A stretch of DNA of 64,000 bases from DAIOEK01 sp963721445. GTDB taxonomy: Bacteria > Chloroflexota > Anaerolineae > Anaerolineales > Anaerolineaceae. Numbering within the stretch: position 1 is the first letter of the stretch; every line of letters starts with the position of its first letter. The position numbers and the translations under genes are program-made. Positions 1-9,158 of the stretch are shown here, piece after piece. A model generated the notes under the pieces. It saw only the letters and a list, made by a program, of their open reading frames with translations. It ran no database searches and had not been told where the DNA came from. The stretch lies in contig CAVRIZ010000008.1 in NCBI GenBank assembly GCA_963721445.1, positions 248,001 through 312,000 of the forward strand, read 5' to 3'.

Positions 1-30
1 ATCGATGGTTATATGGCTATGCGCAACTTA

Positions 31-1386
31 TTAATCAGCCAGAATCGCGCGAACGATCTCGCGAAATACCGTTGTATGATACTCGACATCCGATCTTGTG
101 GTGGCAGGCGACATCAACGACATATTATGAAAAGGCGTCATCAATATCCCGCGATTTAAATTGGCAAGGTGCATATACCTATCAAGGTCAAAATCGACCG
201 CAGCTTCGGCATCACCCCCGTTTCGGGGAGTTTGTTCGCAGAACCAGTATTCAGCTCGGGCACCCAGCCGATTTACAACCCATGGCAAGCCAAACTCATC
301 GATCGCTTTCTGTACCTGCCTGGCCCACTCCTCAGCCAGTGGGATCATCCGGCTGAATGCTTCTTCCGTAAGTACATGGGATAGTGTCGCTTTCACTGCT
401 GCCAGCGATAGCGCATTACCCGCCAATGTCCCACCAATACCACCCACATCTGCCTCATCGATCGTGGTGGTCTCGCCAATTCGGTCCGCCACCTCTTGCG
501 TGAAACCATATACCCCGACCGGGATTCCACTGCCAATCGGTTTGCCTATGGTAAGCATATCTGGATGGAGATCATGAGCTTTGGTGTATCCACCTGGTCC
601 GGTACAAATGGTGTGGGTTTCGTCGATGATCAGTAAGGTACCAAATTTACGGGTCAACTCACGTAAAGCATCCAGGTAACCAGGATCGGGGTGAATGATC
701 CCGATATTGGTCATCACCGGTTCAGCCAGTACGCAGGCAATGTCACCGGGGGCAAGCGCAGATTCGAGCGCAGCGAGATTATTCCATTCGATCACACGAG
801 TTGTCGTCGCCGGGTTGACCTGTGGACCGACAGATCCGGGTCTGGGTCCGGGAACTCCATTATTAATGGTGCAGAAAGTCTCATCGACGGTCCCATGGTA
901 ACAGTAGTTATAAACCAGCACATATGGCCGCCCGGTGATATGTCGTGCGATCCGCAAAGCAAAGCGGTTGGCATCGGTAGCGGTGAGCGTGGTCTGCCAA
1001 TATTTCAAACCAAACCGGCGTTGCATCTCCTCACCCACCCAGATTGAATCTTCGGTGGGAAGCATATAGGTAATGCCTTTATCGAGTTGTTCCTTTATCA
1101 ACGATATGGAGCCATCCGGGGAATGACCTGTCATGGCGCCAGTGTCACCCAGGCAGAAATCCACATACTCATGCCCGTCAACACAGGTAAAATGCGCTCC
1201 CTTTGCTGATTTTACGAATAAAGGAAATCCACCTGCCCACCGCACCATCCAATTCATGGGAACGCCAGCCAATAAACTCGCCTGAGCTCTTTCATATAAT
1301 GCAAAGGATTTTGGATGGTGATCTTTATAGTTCTGTAATTCACGGTCAAGGCATTGCTTTAGCTTGTTGCGGTCAATTGTGGCCAT
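31..1386 (-). CDS. Class III PLP-dependent aminotransferase (glutamate-1-semialdehyde aminomutase-like)
   Basis: A 451-residue fold-type I PLP enzyme of the class III aminotransferase group, close to glutamate-1-semialdehyde aminomutases and omega-transaminases. Visible marks are the cofactor aspartate in LLIIDETHTICTG and the Schiff-base lysine in LTIGKPIGSGIPVG. The reading frame extends to 1443, but the ATG at 1386 is preferred because an AGGAGGG ribosome site lies 10 bases upstream (1397-1403) and the extra 19 residues look non-homologous. It is transcribed away from the dcw cluster and no partner gene is visible before the window edge. Family assignment is firm. The amino donor and acceptor cannot be read from sequence; a role in tetrapyrrole synthesis is possible but not supported by neighbours. 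Confidence 0.85.
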   Translation of the reverse strand: MATIDRNKLKQCLDRELQNYKDHHPKSFALYERAQASLLAGVPMNWMVRWAGGFPLFVKSAKGAHFTCVDGHEYVDFCLGDTGAMTGHSPDGSISLIKEQLDKGITYMLPTEDSIWVGEEMQRRFGLKYWQTTLTATDANRFALRIARHITGRPYVLVYNYCYHGTVDETFCTINNGVPGPRPGSVGPQVNPATTTRVIEWNNLAALESALAPGDIACVLAEPVMTNIGIIHPDPGYLDALRELTRKFGTLLIIDETHTICTGPGGYTKAHDLHPDMLTIGKPIGSGIPVGVYGFTQEVADRIGETTTIDEADVGGIGGTLAGNALSLAAVKATLSHVLTEEAFSRMIPLAEEWARQVQKAIDEFGLPWVVNRLGARAEYWFCEQTPRNGGDAEAAVDFDLDRYMHLANLNRGILMTPFHNMSLMSPATTRSDVEYHTTVFREIVRAILAD

Positions 1387-1550
1387 ACAGCTACAACCCT
1401 CCTGATCGAATTTGATGAATTTGGATGGGTTAATTATATGCAAGATAGTAGATCAGAAAACAGGCATCCAACAACTAATCCGGGCGTGGATATCCCTGGT
1501 ATTTTTATGTCGATTTAATAAACTTGTAATAAGTTGGTGGGTAAAAACAC

Positions 1551-1579
1551 TTGTATTGTGTTAAAATAGTGGCTATAAT
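1551..1579 (+). promoter_or_regulatory. Probable sigma70 promoter of the dcw operon
   Basis: A perfect TATAAT at 1574-1579 lies 17 bases after a weak TTGTAT at 1551-1556. It sits just upstream of the MraZ-type repeats and 85 bases before mraZ, where the main dcw promoter is expected. The -35 match is only three of six, so the -10 carries most of the support. Confidence 0.5.
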
Positions 1580-1614
1580 GTGGTAGAAAGTGGTAATAAG
1601 TGGGTAATTGTGGG
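1580..1614 (+). promoter_or_regulatory. MraZ operator: four direct repeats with exact 10-bp period
   Basis: GTGGT, GTGGT, GTGGG and GTGGG begin at 1580, 1590, 1600 and 1610, an exact 10-base spacing. MraZ is known to bind its own promoter at tandem TGGG-type boxes separated by five bases, placing successive boxes on the same face of the helix. These repeats overlap the expected transcription start downstream of the TATAAT at 1574, which fits autorepression of the dcw operon. The position and period are seen directly; binding is inferred from the family. Confidence 0.8.
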
Positions 1615-1636
1615 ACGCCGGTGAAATTTCCGGCGT
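1615..1636 (+). promoter_or_regulatory. Hairpin in the mraZ leader
   Basis: ACGCCGG (1615-1621) pairs perfectly with CCGGCGT (1630-1636) across an 8-base loop. It lies directly after the last MraZ box and 27 bases before the mraZ start codon, and no T-run follows. It may stabilise the leader or act as an attenuator; the role is not known. Confidence 0.45.
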
Positions 1637-1663
1637 TCGACCTTAATAAGGACAATAGAACAT

Positions 1664-2101
1664 ATGTTCCTCGGTAGATACGCTCACTCATTTGACGACA
1701 AAGGACGCATCGCAGTACCCACCCGGTTTCGCGATCTCCTCAACGATGGTGCGTACCTTACCCAAGGATTCGATAAGAACTTGATGATCTGGCGGGTGGT
1801 TGACTTTGAAAAGATATACGAGCAGGTCAACAACATGAGCATAACTGATCCGAACGCCCGACTGCTCAAACGTTTGATATTCGCCAATGCGGTCCATGTG
1901 GATGTAGACAAAGTGGGAAGAATACTTGTACCGCAATATTTAAGGGATGCCGTCGACCTTTCAGGCAGTGCTGTCATTGTCGGGGTCGGAGATTATTTTG
2001 AAATCTGGTCACCCTCTCTTTGGGAAACGCAAAACAACCAGATACAGGACAGTGAAACAAACGCCCAACGCTTCGCAGCACTTAACCTTTCGGCGAAATA
2101 A
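1664..2101 (+). CDS. mraZ: Transcriptional regulator MraZ
   Basis: MraZ, 145 residues, the usual length. It has two tandem SpoVT/AbrB-like DNA-binding halves, seen as DDKGRIAVPTRFRD near the N-terminus and DKVGRILVPQYLRDAVDL near residue 85. In other bacteria MraZ forms a ring-shaped oligomer that binds repeated boxes upstream of its own gene and represses the dcw operon. The matching boxes lie at 1580-1614. The start ATG at 1664 is supported by AAGGA about 12 bases upstream. It is the first gene of the cluster; rsmH starts two bases after its stop codon, so the two are surely co-transcribed. Confidence 0.95.
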   Translation: MFLGRYAHSFDDKGRIAVPTRFRDLLNDGAYLTQGFDKNLMIWRVVDFEKIYEQVNNMSITDPNARLLKRLIFANAVHVDVDKVGRILVPQYLRDAVDLSGSAVIVGVGDYFEIWSPSLWETQNNQIQDSETNAQRFAALNLSAK

Positions 2102-2103
2102 TC

Positions 2104-3046
2104 ATGGCAAAACAGGTGAACGACTCCAACCAGCCACACCTGCCCGTACTTTACCAAGAGGTAATTCAATATCTTAGTCCAGCCGCACCAGGTAAGTTTG
2201 TGGATGGAACGGTCGGAGCTGGTGGGCATGCTTTTGGAATACTTTCGACGTTTGGATCAAGCAATGAGCTGCTTGGAATAGATCTTGATCCGGTCGCGCT
2301 CGAACATGCGAATGTCCGCCTACTATCCTTTGGAGAATCAGTTCATCTTCAACAGGGAAGCTATGCAGACATCGCTGACCATCTCCTTCGAATGGGATGG
2401 TTGAAAGTGCGCGGAATTCTGCTCGACCTGGGCGTATCCTCGATGCAATTGGATATGCCCGAGAAGGGTTTTTCCTTCCGGGCAGATGCACCCCTCGACA
2501 TGCGTTTCAATCCCTCGGCTCCTCTCACAGGAGCCGAACTCCTTAACGGATCGGATGAATCTAGAAATTTCCCGAATTCTTTGGGAGTATGGCGAGGAAA
2601 GGCAGGCGAGGCGTTTGGCAAAAGCCATCGTAGCAAGGCGACCTGTGGAAACAACCAGCCAATTGGTATCGATCATCGAGAAAACGATCGGATACCACCG
2701 AGGCGGTATCCACCCGGCAACCCGGACATTCCAGGCTATCCGGATCGCAGTCAATGACGAACTGGGCAATCTGGAAGAATTCCTTCCAAAGGCGGTGGAG
2801 GCGTTGGAATCAGGTGGAAGATTGGCGATCATCTCCTTCCATTCGCTCGAAGATCGAATGGTTAAGCATTATTTTCAGCGTGAAAGCAAGGATTGCATCG
2901 AGTCACCTCTACCAATCGCCTGTACTTGCGGACATAAAGCAACGGTAAAGATCATCACCCGTCATCCCGTTGAAGCGAGTGAGGAAGAGAAGAGAAATAA
3001 CCCGCGATCACGCAGTGCAAAACTAAGAGTTGTGGAACGGCTGTGA
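2104..3046 (+). CDS. rsmH: 16S rRNA (cytosine-1402-N4)-methyltransferase RsmH, frame broken once
   Basis: RsmH methylates N4 of C1402 in 16S rRNA using S-adenosylmethionine. The N-terminal part in frame 1 has PVLYQEVIQYL, the SAM-binding stretch FVDGTVGAGGHAF and LLDLGVSSMQLD. The C-terminal part in frame 2 has SRILWEYGEERQARRLAKAIV and SFHSLEDRMVKHYF. Both halves are needed for one normal protein of about 313 residues. The frames join if one T is removed from the tct at 2560-2562, giving GSDELEISRILWEYGEER, which fits the family exactly. Because the rest of both halves is well conserved, a consensus error is more likely than gene decay. The position after mraZ is standard. Confidence 0.9.
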
Positions 3047-3071
3047 GATGGCATGAGATTTGCAAACTGTT

Positions 3072-3551
3072 ATGGTTACGATGATGAAAAATAGATTGAT
3101 TCAAGCCTACAAATTAGTCCCTTGGAGAAGCCAAATGCAATGGTTGGGTTTGGCATTTCTGGTCGTCGTTGCCATTTCATTGATCGCCTGGCTTTATTTG
3201 TCCATATCCGCGAAAGCCAGCATTGCCGGGCGTCAAATTCAGGAATACCAGAGCATCAAGATCAAAGCAGAACAAAATATCGCCGCTCTTGAGACTGATC
3301 TGGCAAACGTTACCTCTTCAGTAGAGATGGCGAAACGCGCAAAAAGATTGGGATTCAAGGAAGTATCCCCGGACGGATTCGAATATATGCTCATTCCGGG
3401 ATACGGGGGGAAACAGGCAGCAATTCTCGCGCCCGAAAAATATGTTACCGATCTACATCAGGATGTAGTGACGTCCGAATTTACGCAATCCCTATGGGAT
3501 TGGGTTTATCTCAGTTATGTCGAACCATCTTTGAACCGGCGGACACCATGA
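3072..3551 (+). CDS. ftsL: FtsL/DivIC-like septum protein
   Basis: A small bitopic membrane protein of about 159 residues in the ftsL position between rsmH and the division transpeptidase. It has a short basic cytoplasmic stretch, one transmembrane segment (MQWLGLAFLVVVAISLIAWL) and then a helical coiled-coil-like region rich in E, K, Q and A, the FtsL/DivIC layout. FtsL works with FtsQ in the divisome. Sequence conservation in this family is low, so the name rests on topology and position. The start is uncertain: TTG 3060, ATG 3072, ATG 3081 and ATG 3084 are in frame, none with a strong ribosome site. The stop overlaps the next start as ATGA, indicating translational coupling. Confidence 0.75.
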   Translation: MVTMMKNRLIQAYKLVPWRSQMQWLGLAFLVVVAISLIAWLYLSISAKASIAGRQIQEYQSIKIKAEQNIAALETDLANVTSSVEMAKRAKRLGFKEVSPDGFEYMLIPGYGGKQAAILAPEKYVTDLHQDVVTSEFTQSLWDWVYLSYVEPSLNRRTP

Positions 3552-5356
3552 AGACACCTCATTATTCCCGCTTTCTCTTATTAGGAATGGCCTTATCATT
3601 GGTCGGTTTTCTCATCATTGCTCAGATGGTCCATATCCAGACCAGTAAGCAAGCCAAAGCCGTGACAGATTTTGGTAAAGAATGGGCTTTCGTACCTAAA
3701 ACTATTTTCCCTGAACGTGGCAAAATATACGATCGCTTTGGCAGTTTATTGGTGGGGAACACGCTTAAATACGAAGTAGGTTTAAACCTCGCGGATGTAA
3801 GTGACCCGGAGACCATCGCCCGTGCGCTTGAGACCATTATTGGCCTGGAATATCAATCTACTCTCGAGAAAGCACAGACCCCCGGTTCAGAAACGGCGGC
3901 CTACGTCTTACTGAAAGATTTCGTTCCATCAGAAAAAGCACAGGAAATCCGTCAATTGATGGATTCTTATGACCGTATGGCGGCACAGCCGGACAAGAAA
4001 GACAAATTCTCCCCAAATTTGGATGGCATAATTCTTACTCCACACCTTCAACGAAGCTACCCCGAAGGGACCCTTGCCTCCAATATCCTGGGATTCTATA
4101 CCCTGAATACCAGCCAACCCAGCCGAACACCGGACCGACATGAAATTCGGGTCGGGAACGGTTTCTTCGGTATTGAAGAGAAGTTCAATGATATCCTGGC
4201 AGGCACCCCGGTGGATGTACAAGTGCCATTGGACCCCAACCTTGTTGACCAGATCCCCCAGGTTCCTCCGGGGGGAGACATCATCCTGACAATTGACCGC
4301 GAAATTCAAACCGCTATGGAAAAAGTAATCGATAATTCGGTCAAATCTTCAGGTGCCGTCTCCGGCACTTTGATTGTTTTAGATCCCAAAACGGGCGAAC
4401 TGATCGCGATGGCGACCTCACCCCGGTTGGATCCCAATGAATACTGGAAGATCGGCAAGATTTTCGATAATGCTGCCTTTTATAACCGGGCGGTATCCAC
4501 AACGTACGAACCGGGCTCGGTTTTCAAAGTACTAACTATGGCAACGGCTTTGGATGCCGGCGTGGTCACCCCCGAGACACCGTTCCTCGATACCGGTGAG
4601 TTCGAGATTGGTGGAGCGATCATCCGCAACTGGGATGGAAATGCCTGGGGCGAACAGAACATGATCGGTTGTATGCAACACTCCCTGAATGTCTGCCTCT
4701 CCTGGATCGCCAAACAGACCGGACCGAAAACTTTTTACGAATATATGGAAAAATTCGGAATCGGCCATCTCACTGGGATCGATCTGGCAGGTGAAGCAGT
4801 CTTTCCCCTACGCCTTCCTGGGGATAGCAATTGGTACGATGTGGATCTGGCAACCAATTCCTTCGGCCAGGGATTGGCAGTCACCCCCATTCAATTAGCA
4901 TCTGCCGTTTCGGCGGCAGCCAACGGTGGCAAGATCATGGCTCCGCATGTCGTCAAATCGGTGATCAGTAACGGAAGACAGTACAACACAAGCATTCAGG
5001 TTCTGGCACAACCGATCAGTGAGCAGACTGCCCATACGTTGACCGAAATGTTGGCTGTTTCTCTTGAGGATGAATCCTCTGATGCACTGATCGAAGGTTA
5101 TCGAGTTGCCGGAAAGACTGGCACAGCGGAAATCCCGACTCCCTGGGGTTACTCATTGGGTCAAACCAATGCCTCTTTCGTCGGTTGGGGTCCTACGGAT
5201 GATCCTCGTTTCCTGGTTTATGTCTGGCTTGAAAAACCTAAGACCAGCATCTGGGGCTCCATTGTGGCAGCGCCTGTTTTCCGTGACGCAGTCAGTGAAT
5301 TGGTAGTACTGATGAATATCCCGCCAGATGATGTGCGGGCAAAAATCATTAATTGA
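3548..5356 (+). CDS. ftsI: Division-specific peptidoglycan transpeptidase (FtsI/PBP2-like)
   Basis: A class B penicillin-binding protein of 602 residues that cross-links septal peptidoglycan. It has an N-terminal membrane anchor (FLLLGMALSLVGFLIIAQM), the PBP dimerisation region beginning around PERGKIYDRFGSLL, and the transpeptidase domain. All three catalytic motifs are present: SxxK as EPGSVFK with the nucleophile at Ser324, SxN as HSLN, and KTGT at 523-526 in AGKTGTAE. The ATG at 3548 is chosen because it overlaps the ftsL stop (ATGA); a longer frame from 3494 would overlap ftsL and adds unrelated residues. FtsW downstream is its expected glycosyltransferase partner. There is no PASTA repeat at the C-terminus. 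Confidence 0.93.
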   Translation: MKTPHYSRFLLLGMALSLVGFLIIAQMVHIQTSKQAKAVTDFGKEWAFVPKTIFPERGKIYDRFGSLLVGNTLKYEVGLNLADVSDPETIARALETIIGLEYQSTLEKAQTPGSETAAYVLLKDFVPSEKAQEIRQLMDSYDRMAAQPDKKDKFSPNLDGIILTPHLQRSYPEGTLASNILGFYTLNTSQPSRTPDRHEIRVGNGFFGIEEKFNDILAGTPVDVQVPLDPNLVDQIPQVPPGGDIILTIDREIQTAMEKVIDNSVKSSGAVSGTLIVLDPKTGELIAMATSPRLDPNEYWKIGKIFDNAAFYNRAVSTTYEPGSVFKVLTMATALDAGVVTPETPFLDTGEFEIGGAIIRNWDGNAWGEQNMIGCMQHSLNVCLSWIAKQTGPKTFYEYMEKFGIGHLTGIDLAGEAVFPLRLPGDSNWYDVDLATNSFGQGLAVTPIQLASAVSAAANGGKIMAPHVVKSVISNGRQYNTSIQVLAQPISEQTAHTLTEMLAVSLEDESSDALIEGYRVAGKTGTAEIPTPWGYSLGQTNASFVGWGPTDDPRFLVYVWLEKPKTSIWGSIVAAPVFRDAVSELVVLMNIPPDDVRAKIIN

Positions 5357-5365
5357 GGAATACTG

Positions 5366-6781
5366 TTGCTTACTTTAGCTGATATTCTGGAAGCATTGAC
5401 GGGAAATCGTCCGACCGGGGCTGATCTAGTGATCACGGAAGCCTCGATCGATTCACGCCTGTCAATTCCAGGTTCACTATTCGTTGCCCTTCCCGGAGAG
5501 CGGGTGGACGGACACAATTACGTTGGGGATGCCTTTCACAAAGGCGCCCACATCGCGCTGATACAAAAAGACCTATCCCAATTGTTCCCGGTTCTGAATC
5601 TAACAAGCGGACAATTTCCGACGCAGCATCCTTTACCCAACGTTCCTTTCTGTATCCTGGTTGAAAACACATTACTTGCTCTGCAGAAGATTGCTCGATT
5701 CTGGCGCTCAAAACTTGACGTCCGTGTAGTAGGAATCACGGGAAGTGTGGGTAAATCCACCACCAAGGAATTGGTCGCAGATGTATTGAATCGAAAAGGT
5801 CGAACCCTTCGCAATCCGGGAAACTTGAATAATGAGATTGGCCTTCCCCTGACATTGTTACGGCTTGGCTCTGGGTATCAAAATGCCGTACTGGAAATGG
5901 GCTTCTATGTGCCCGGTGAAATCTCTCTGCTGTGTGAAATCGCCAAACCACAAATCGGTGTAGTGACGAATATCGGAACGGTTCATGCCGAACGGGCTGG
6001 CTCTCAGGACATTATCGCCAGGGGTAAAGCAGAATTGGTCCAGTCTCTTCCATCTGATGGAACAGCGATTTTGAACTACGACGATCCTCGCGTGAAGGCG
6101 ATGGCTTCCTTGACCTCCGCCCGGGTTCTCTATTATGGTTTAGATCCAAAAGCCGATCTGTGGGCAAGTGACATTGTCGGTGAAGGGCTGGAAGGGATCC
6201 GGTTCACTCTGCACCATCTTGGAGAAAGCTTCCAGCTTAGGGTCCCATTGATTGGACAACACTCCGTCCATACCGTCCTGCGAGCAGCCGCTGTCGGTGT
6301 CGCTGAAGGAATGTCTTGGGGCGATATCATTTATGCGCTCCGGTTTAGCCGGACACAACTCCGACTAGTAGCTGTCCACGCCTATAACGGCGCCATGATC
6401 CTGGATGATACCTACAACGCTTCGCCAGAATCGACCCTGGCAGCGCTGAATCTACTCGAAGAGTTAGATGGAAATAAGATCGCTGTGTTGGGTGATATGC
6501 TTGAGCTGGGACCTTATGAAGCCGAGGGACATGAAAAAGTGGGCTTACGTGCTGCGGAAGTTGTAAGTGACCTGGTGACATTAGGTGACAGGGGAAAAAT
6601 AATCGCGGATGCGGCTCACTCTGCCGGTTTATCTAGAAGCCATATTCAGGCTTGTGAATCAACAGATGAAATCATTGCCTATCTAAAATCAAGGCTGACC
6701 CCGGAAGATGTGCTGTTAGTTAAAGGCTCTCATGGAATGAGGATGGACAAGATCGTGACCGCGCTGGAAGGTTCCCTATGA
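5366..6781 (+). CDS. murF: UDP-MurNAc-tripeptide:D-Ala-D-Ala ligase MurF
   Basis: MurF, 471 residues, adds the D-Ala-D-Ala dipeptide to the UDP-MurNAc-tripeptide in the cytoplasm using ATP. The Mur ligase domains are visible in order: N-terminal substrate domain with SIDSR, central ATPase with the P-loop GITGSVGKSTTKE, and C-terminal domain with ILDDTYNASPES. The start is TTG at 5366, supported by GAGGA at 5355-5359 with six bases of spacing and by absence of an in-frame ATG. In many bacteria murE lies before murF; here the transpeptidase gene is directly followed by murF. The stop overlaps mraY as ATGA. Confidence 0.95.
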   Translation: MLTLADILEALTGNRPTGADLVITEASIDSRLSIPGSLFVALPGERVDGHNYVGDAFHKGAHIALIQKDLSQLFPVLNLTSGQFPTQHPLPNVPFCILVENTLLALQKIARFWRSKLDVRVVGITGSVGKSTTKELVADVLNRKGRTLRNPGNLNNEIGLPLTLLRLGSGYQNAVLEMGFYVPGEISLLCEIAKPQIGVVTNIGTVHAERAGSQDIIARGKAELVQSLPSDGTAILNYDDPRVKAMASLTSARVLYYGLDPKADLWASDIVGEGLEGIRFTLHHLGESFQLRVPLIGQHSVHTVLRAAAVGVAEGMSWGDIIYALRFSRTQLRLVAVHAYNGAMILDDTYNASPESTLAALNLLEELDGNKIAVLGDMLELGPYEAEGHEKVGLRAAEVVSDLVTLGDRGKIIADAAHSAGLSRSHIQACESTDEIIAYLKSRLTPEDVLLVKGSHGMRMDKIVTALEGSL

Positions 6782-7770
6782 AAGAGACCTCGCTGGCGCT
6801 CACCCTCAGTGCTTTGTCCTTTATCATGGCCGTCATTTGGGGTGGACCATTATTACGCGCTCTTCGCCACTTTAAAATTGGAAAACTGATCCGGGTGGAA
6901 GAACCCGATGCACACGTAACCAAGATGGGCACCCCGACCATGGGCGGCGTCATGTTCATCGCCCCGGTCATTTTCCTCACACTGCTACTCAACGCCGCAT
7001 CCTTGATCGGTGTGGATGTGTTGGGTAATTCTGTATTATTGCCTAGTTTTGTCCTTGTATCGTATGGTCTGCTGGGCGCGATAGATGATTGGGAAGGTAT
7101 TCGCGGACCACGTCGTGGAACTGGAATGCGTATGCGGACCAAGTTCCTCTTACAAACCCTCCTTGCGCTGGGTATCGCCATCATCCTGCAATATGTTCTG
7201 GATGTACCGCAATTACACTGGCCTGGGGCAAAAAAACCGCTTGATCTTGGTATCTGGTACATCCCGATTGCCATGTTTTTAATCGTTGGCGCTTCAAATG
7301 CGGTAAATTTCACCGACGGTATGGATGGACTAGCAGGATTAATTTCAGCAACCGCCTTTGCTGCCTTTGGCGGAATCGCTCTTATGCAGGGCGATGTATT
7401 CCTCGGTCGTTTCTGCTTTACTCTGGTTGGCGCAGTATTCGGTTTCTTGTGGTTCAACGTGCATCCAGCCCAATTGTTCATGGGAGATACCGGTTCGCTG
7501 GCGCTCGGCGCAACCCTTGCGGTCGTCGCTTTGATGACCGGGCAATGGCTTGCCCTACCGTTAATCGCCATTATTCCTGTCAGTGAAGCCGTGAGCGATA
7601 TCCTTCAGATCGCGTATTTCAAGCTCACAAAAGGAAAACGCCTCTTTAAGATGGCGCCCCTCCATCTCCACTTTGAATTGTCCGGATGGAGTGAAACTCA
7701 AGTTGTCCAACGGTTTTGGTTGGTCAGTTTATTATTCGCCATGCTCGGCCTGGCGCTCACGATGGTATAG
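6778..7770 (+). CDS. mraY: Phospho-MurNAc-pentapeptide transferase MraY
   Basis: MraY, 330 residues, a polytopic membrane enzyme that moves phospho-MurNAc-pentapeptide from UDP to undecaprenyl phosphate, forming lipid I. Diagnostic motifs are KMGTPTMGG near residue 45, the magnesium-binding NFTDGMDGLAG, FMGDTGSLALG, and the histidine-rich MAPLHLHFE near the C-terminus. About ten hydrophobic segments can be seen. Its start overlaps the murF stop by four bases and murD begins two bases after its stop, so all three are translationally linked. A long open frame antisense to this gene (6720-7571) is a codon-bias shadow. Confidence 0.96.
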   Translation: MKETSLALTLSALSFIMAVIWGGPLLRALRHFKIGKLIRVEEPDAHVTKMGTPTMGGVMFIAPVIFLTLLLNAASLIGVDVLGNSVLLPSFVLVSYGLLGAIDDWEGIRGPRRGTGMRMRTKFLLQTLLALGIAIILQYVLDVPQLHWPGAKKPLDLGIWYIPIAMFLIVGASNAVNFTDGMDGLAGLISATAFAAFGGIALMQGDVFLGRFCFTLVGAVFGFLWFNVHPAQLFMGDTGSLALGATLAVVALMTGQWLALPLIAIIPVSEAVSDILQIAYFKLTKGKRLFKMAPLHLHFELSGWSETQVVQRFWLVSLLFAMLGLALTMV

Positions 7771-7772
7771 CC

Positions 7773-9158
7773 ATGTCAAATTGGAATGGAAAACGCGTCT
7801 TGATTATTGGAGCTGCCCGACAGGGACTAGCTCTAGCGCGTTTTCTTGCCGAAGAAGGGGCTCGTATAACCATCAATGATAAACAATCAATTGATGCTCT
7901 TCGACCTGCCATGGAACAATTGGATGGTTTAAAGGTTCAGTGGACAGGCGGCGGACATCCAATATCGCTGCTCAATGATTGCGATCTGGTTTGTCTCTCA
8001 GGCGGCGTCCCGCTAAGCCTGCCACTTATTCGCGAAGCAACCTCTCGCAATATTCCCCTGACCAATGACACCCAGATATTCATGGAAGTTGTACCCTGTC
8101 CTGTCATCGGAATTACCGGGTCAGCGGGAAAAACAACGACCACAACCCTCGTTGGACGCATGGCTGCCCACAATAAAAAGCCATCCCAACAAACATGGGT
8201 GGGCGGGAATATTGGCAACCCGCTAATCGCATCTGTCAGAGACATGAAATCGGATGATTTGGCCATCATGGAGATTTCCAGCTTCCAATTGGAACAGATG
8301 ACGATCTCCCCCACGATCGCTGCCGTTCTTAATATCACTCCAAATCATCTTGATCGTCATGGGACCATGGAAACCTATACGGCTGCCAAAGCCCGAATTC
8401 TGGACTACCAGAACTCGGATGACATTGCCATTCTCAATCGCCAGGATACAGGATCCTGGAATTTACGGACACACGCTAAGGGAAAATTAGTCACATTTGG
8501 AGAGATGAAGTCTACATCAGATGAACCTGGAACTTTTCTTCAGGATGAGATGGTAATTTACACAGAAGGCGGTCAGGTGGAGACCTTGTTACCAGTCTCT
8601 GATATCCAGCTTCGCGGCAGACATAATGTGCGAAATGTGCTGGCTGCCTGTACTATAGCCAAAGCAGCCGGGCTTCCAGCCGAAGCGATCCGGAAGGGTG
8701 TACAGGGATTTGGGGGAGTCGCTCACCGATTGGAATTCGTTCGCGAGTATCGGGGATCACGCTGGTACAACGACTCCATCGCCACAGCCCCAGAAAGATC
8801 AATGGCAGCAATTCATTCGTTTTCTGAGCCACTCATCCTATTAGCCGGTGGACGTGATAAAAACCTGCCCTGGGAAGATTTCGCAAAACTGGCGAATGAT
8901 CGAGTTGACCATCTGATTCTGTTTGGCGAAGCGGCGGGAAAGATCGAAAACGAAGTAAATGCAAAACGCACATCATCCAGCATTCTCAAAGATATCCATT
9001 TATGTGGAACGCTGAAAGAAGCCGTCTTACATGCCGCCGGGATAGTAAAGGCAGGGTATGTCGTCCTTCTTTCCCCGGGTGGAACCAGCTTTGATGCGTA
9101 CAAAGATTTTGAAGAACGTGGTGAGGAATTTCGAAAATGGGTGCTACAACTTTCGTAA
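7773..9158 (+). CDS. murD: UDP-MurNAc-L-alanine:D-glutamate ligase MurD
   Basis: MurD, 461 residues, adds D-glutamate to UDP-MurNAc-L-alanine. The N-terminal Rossmann-like domain opens with GKRVLIIGAARQGLALARFL, the ATPase has GITGSAGKTTTTTLVG, the substrate histidine region reads LNITPNHLDRHG, and the C-terminal domain has NDSIATAPERSMAAI. The ATG at 7773 is chosen over an upstream in-frame start at 7716 because the latter overlaps mraY by 55 bases and adds residues alien to the family. The 3' end overlaps ftsW by 22 bases. Confidence 0.95.
   Translation: MSNWNGKRVLIIGAARQGLALARFLAEEGARITINDKQSIDALRPAMEQLDGLKVQWTGGGHPISLLNDCDLVCLSGGVPLSLPLIREATSRNIPLTNDTQIFMEVVPCPVIGITGSAGKTTTTTLVGRMAAHNKKPSQQTWVGGNIGNPLIASVRDMKSDDLAIMEISSFQLEQMTISPTIAAVLNITPNHLDRHGTMETYTAAKARILDYQNSDDIAILNRQDTGSWNLRTHAKGKLVTFGEMKSTSDEPGTFLQDEMVIYTEGGQVETLLPVSDIQLRGRHNVRNVLAACTIAKAAGLPAEAIRKGVQGFGGVAHRLEFVREYRGSRWYNDSIATAPERSMAAIHSFSEPLILLAGGRDKNLPWEDFAKLANDRVDHLILFGEAAGKIENEVNAKRTSSSILKDIHLCGTLKEAVLHAAGIVKAGYVVLLSPGGTSFDAYKDFEERGEEFRKWVLQLS

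Noticed and set aside
2338..2832. 164-codon minus-strand frame over rsmH
   Set aside because: Shadow of rsmH; no ribosome site or family resemblance.
6720..7571. 283-codon open frame antisense to mraY
   Set aside because: It lies wholly opposite a well conserved enzyme, has no recognisable motif and mirrors the codon bias of mraY.
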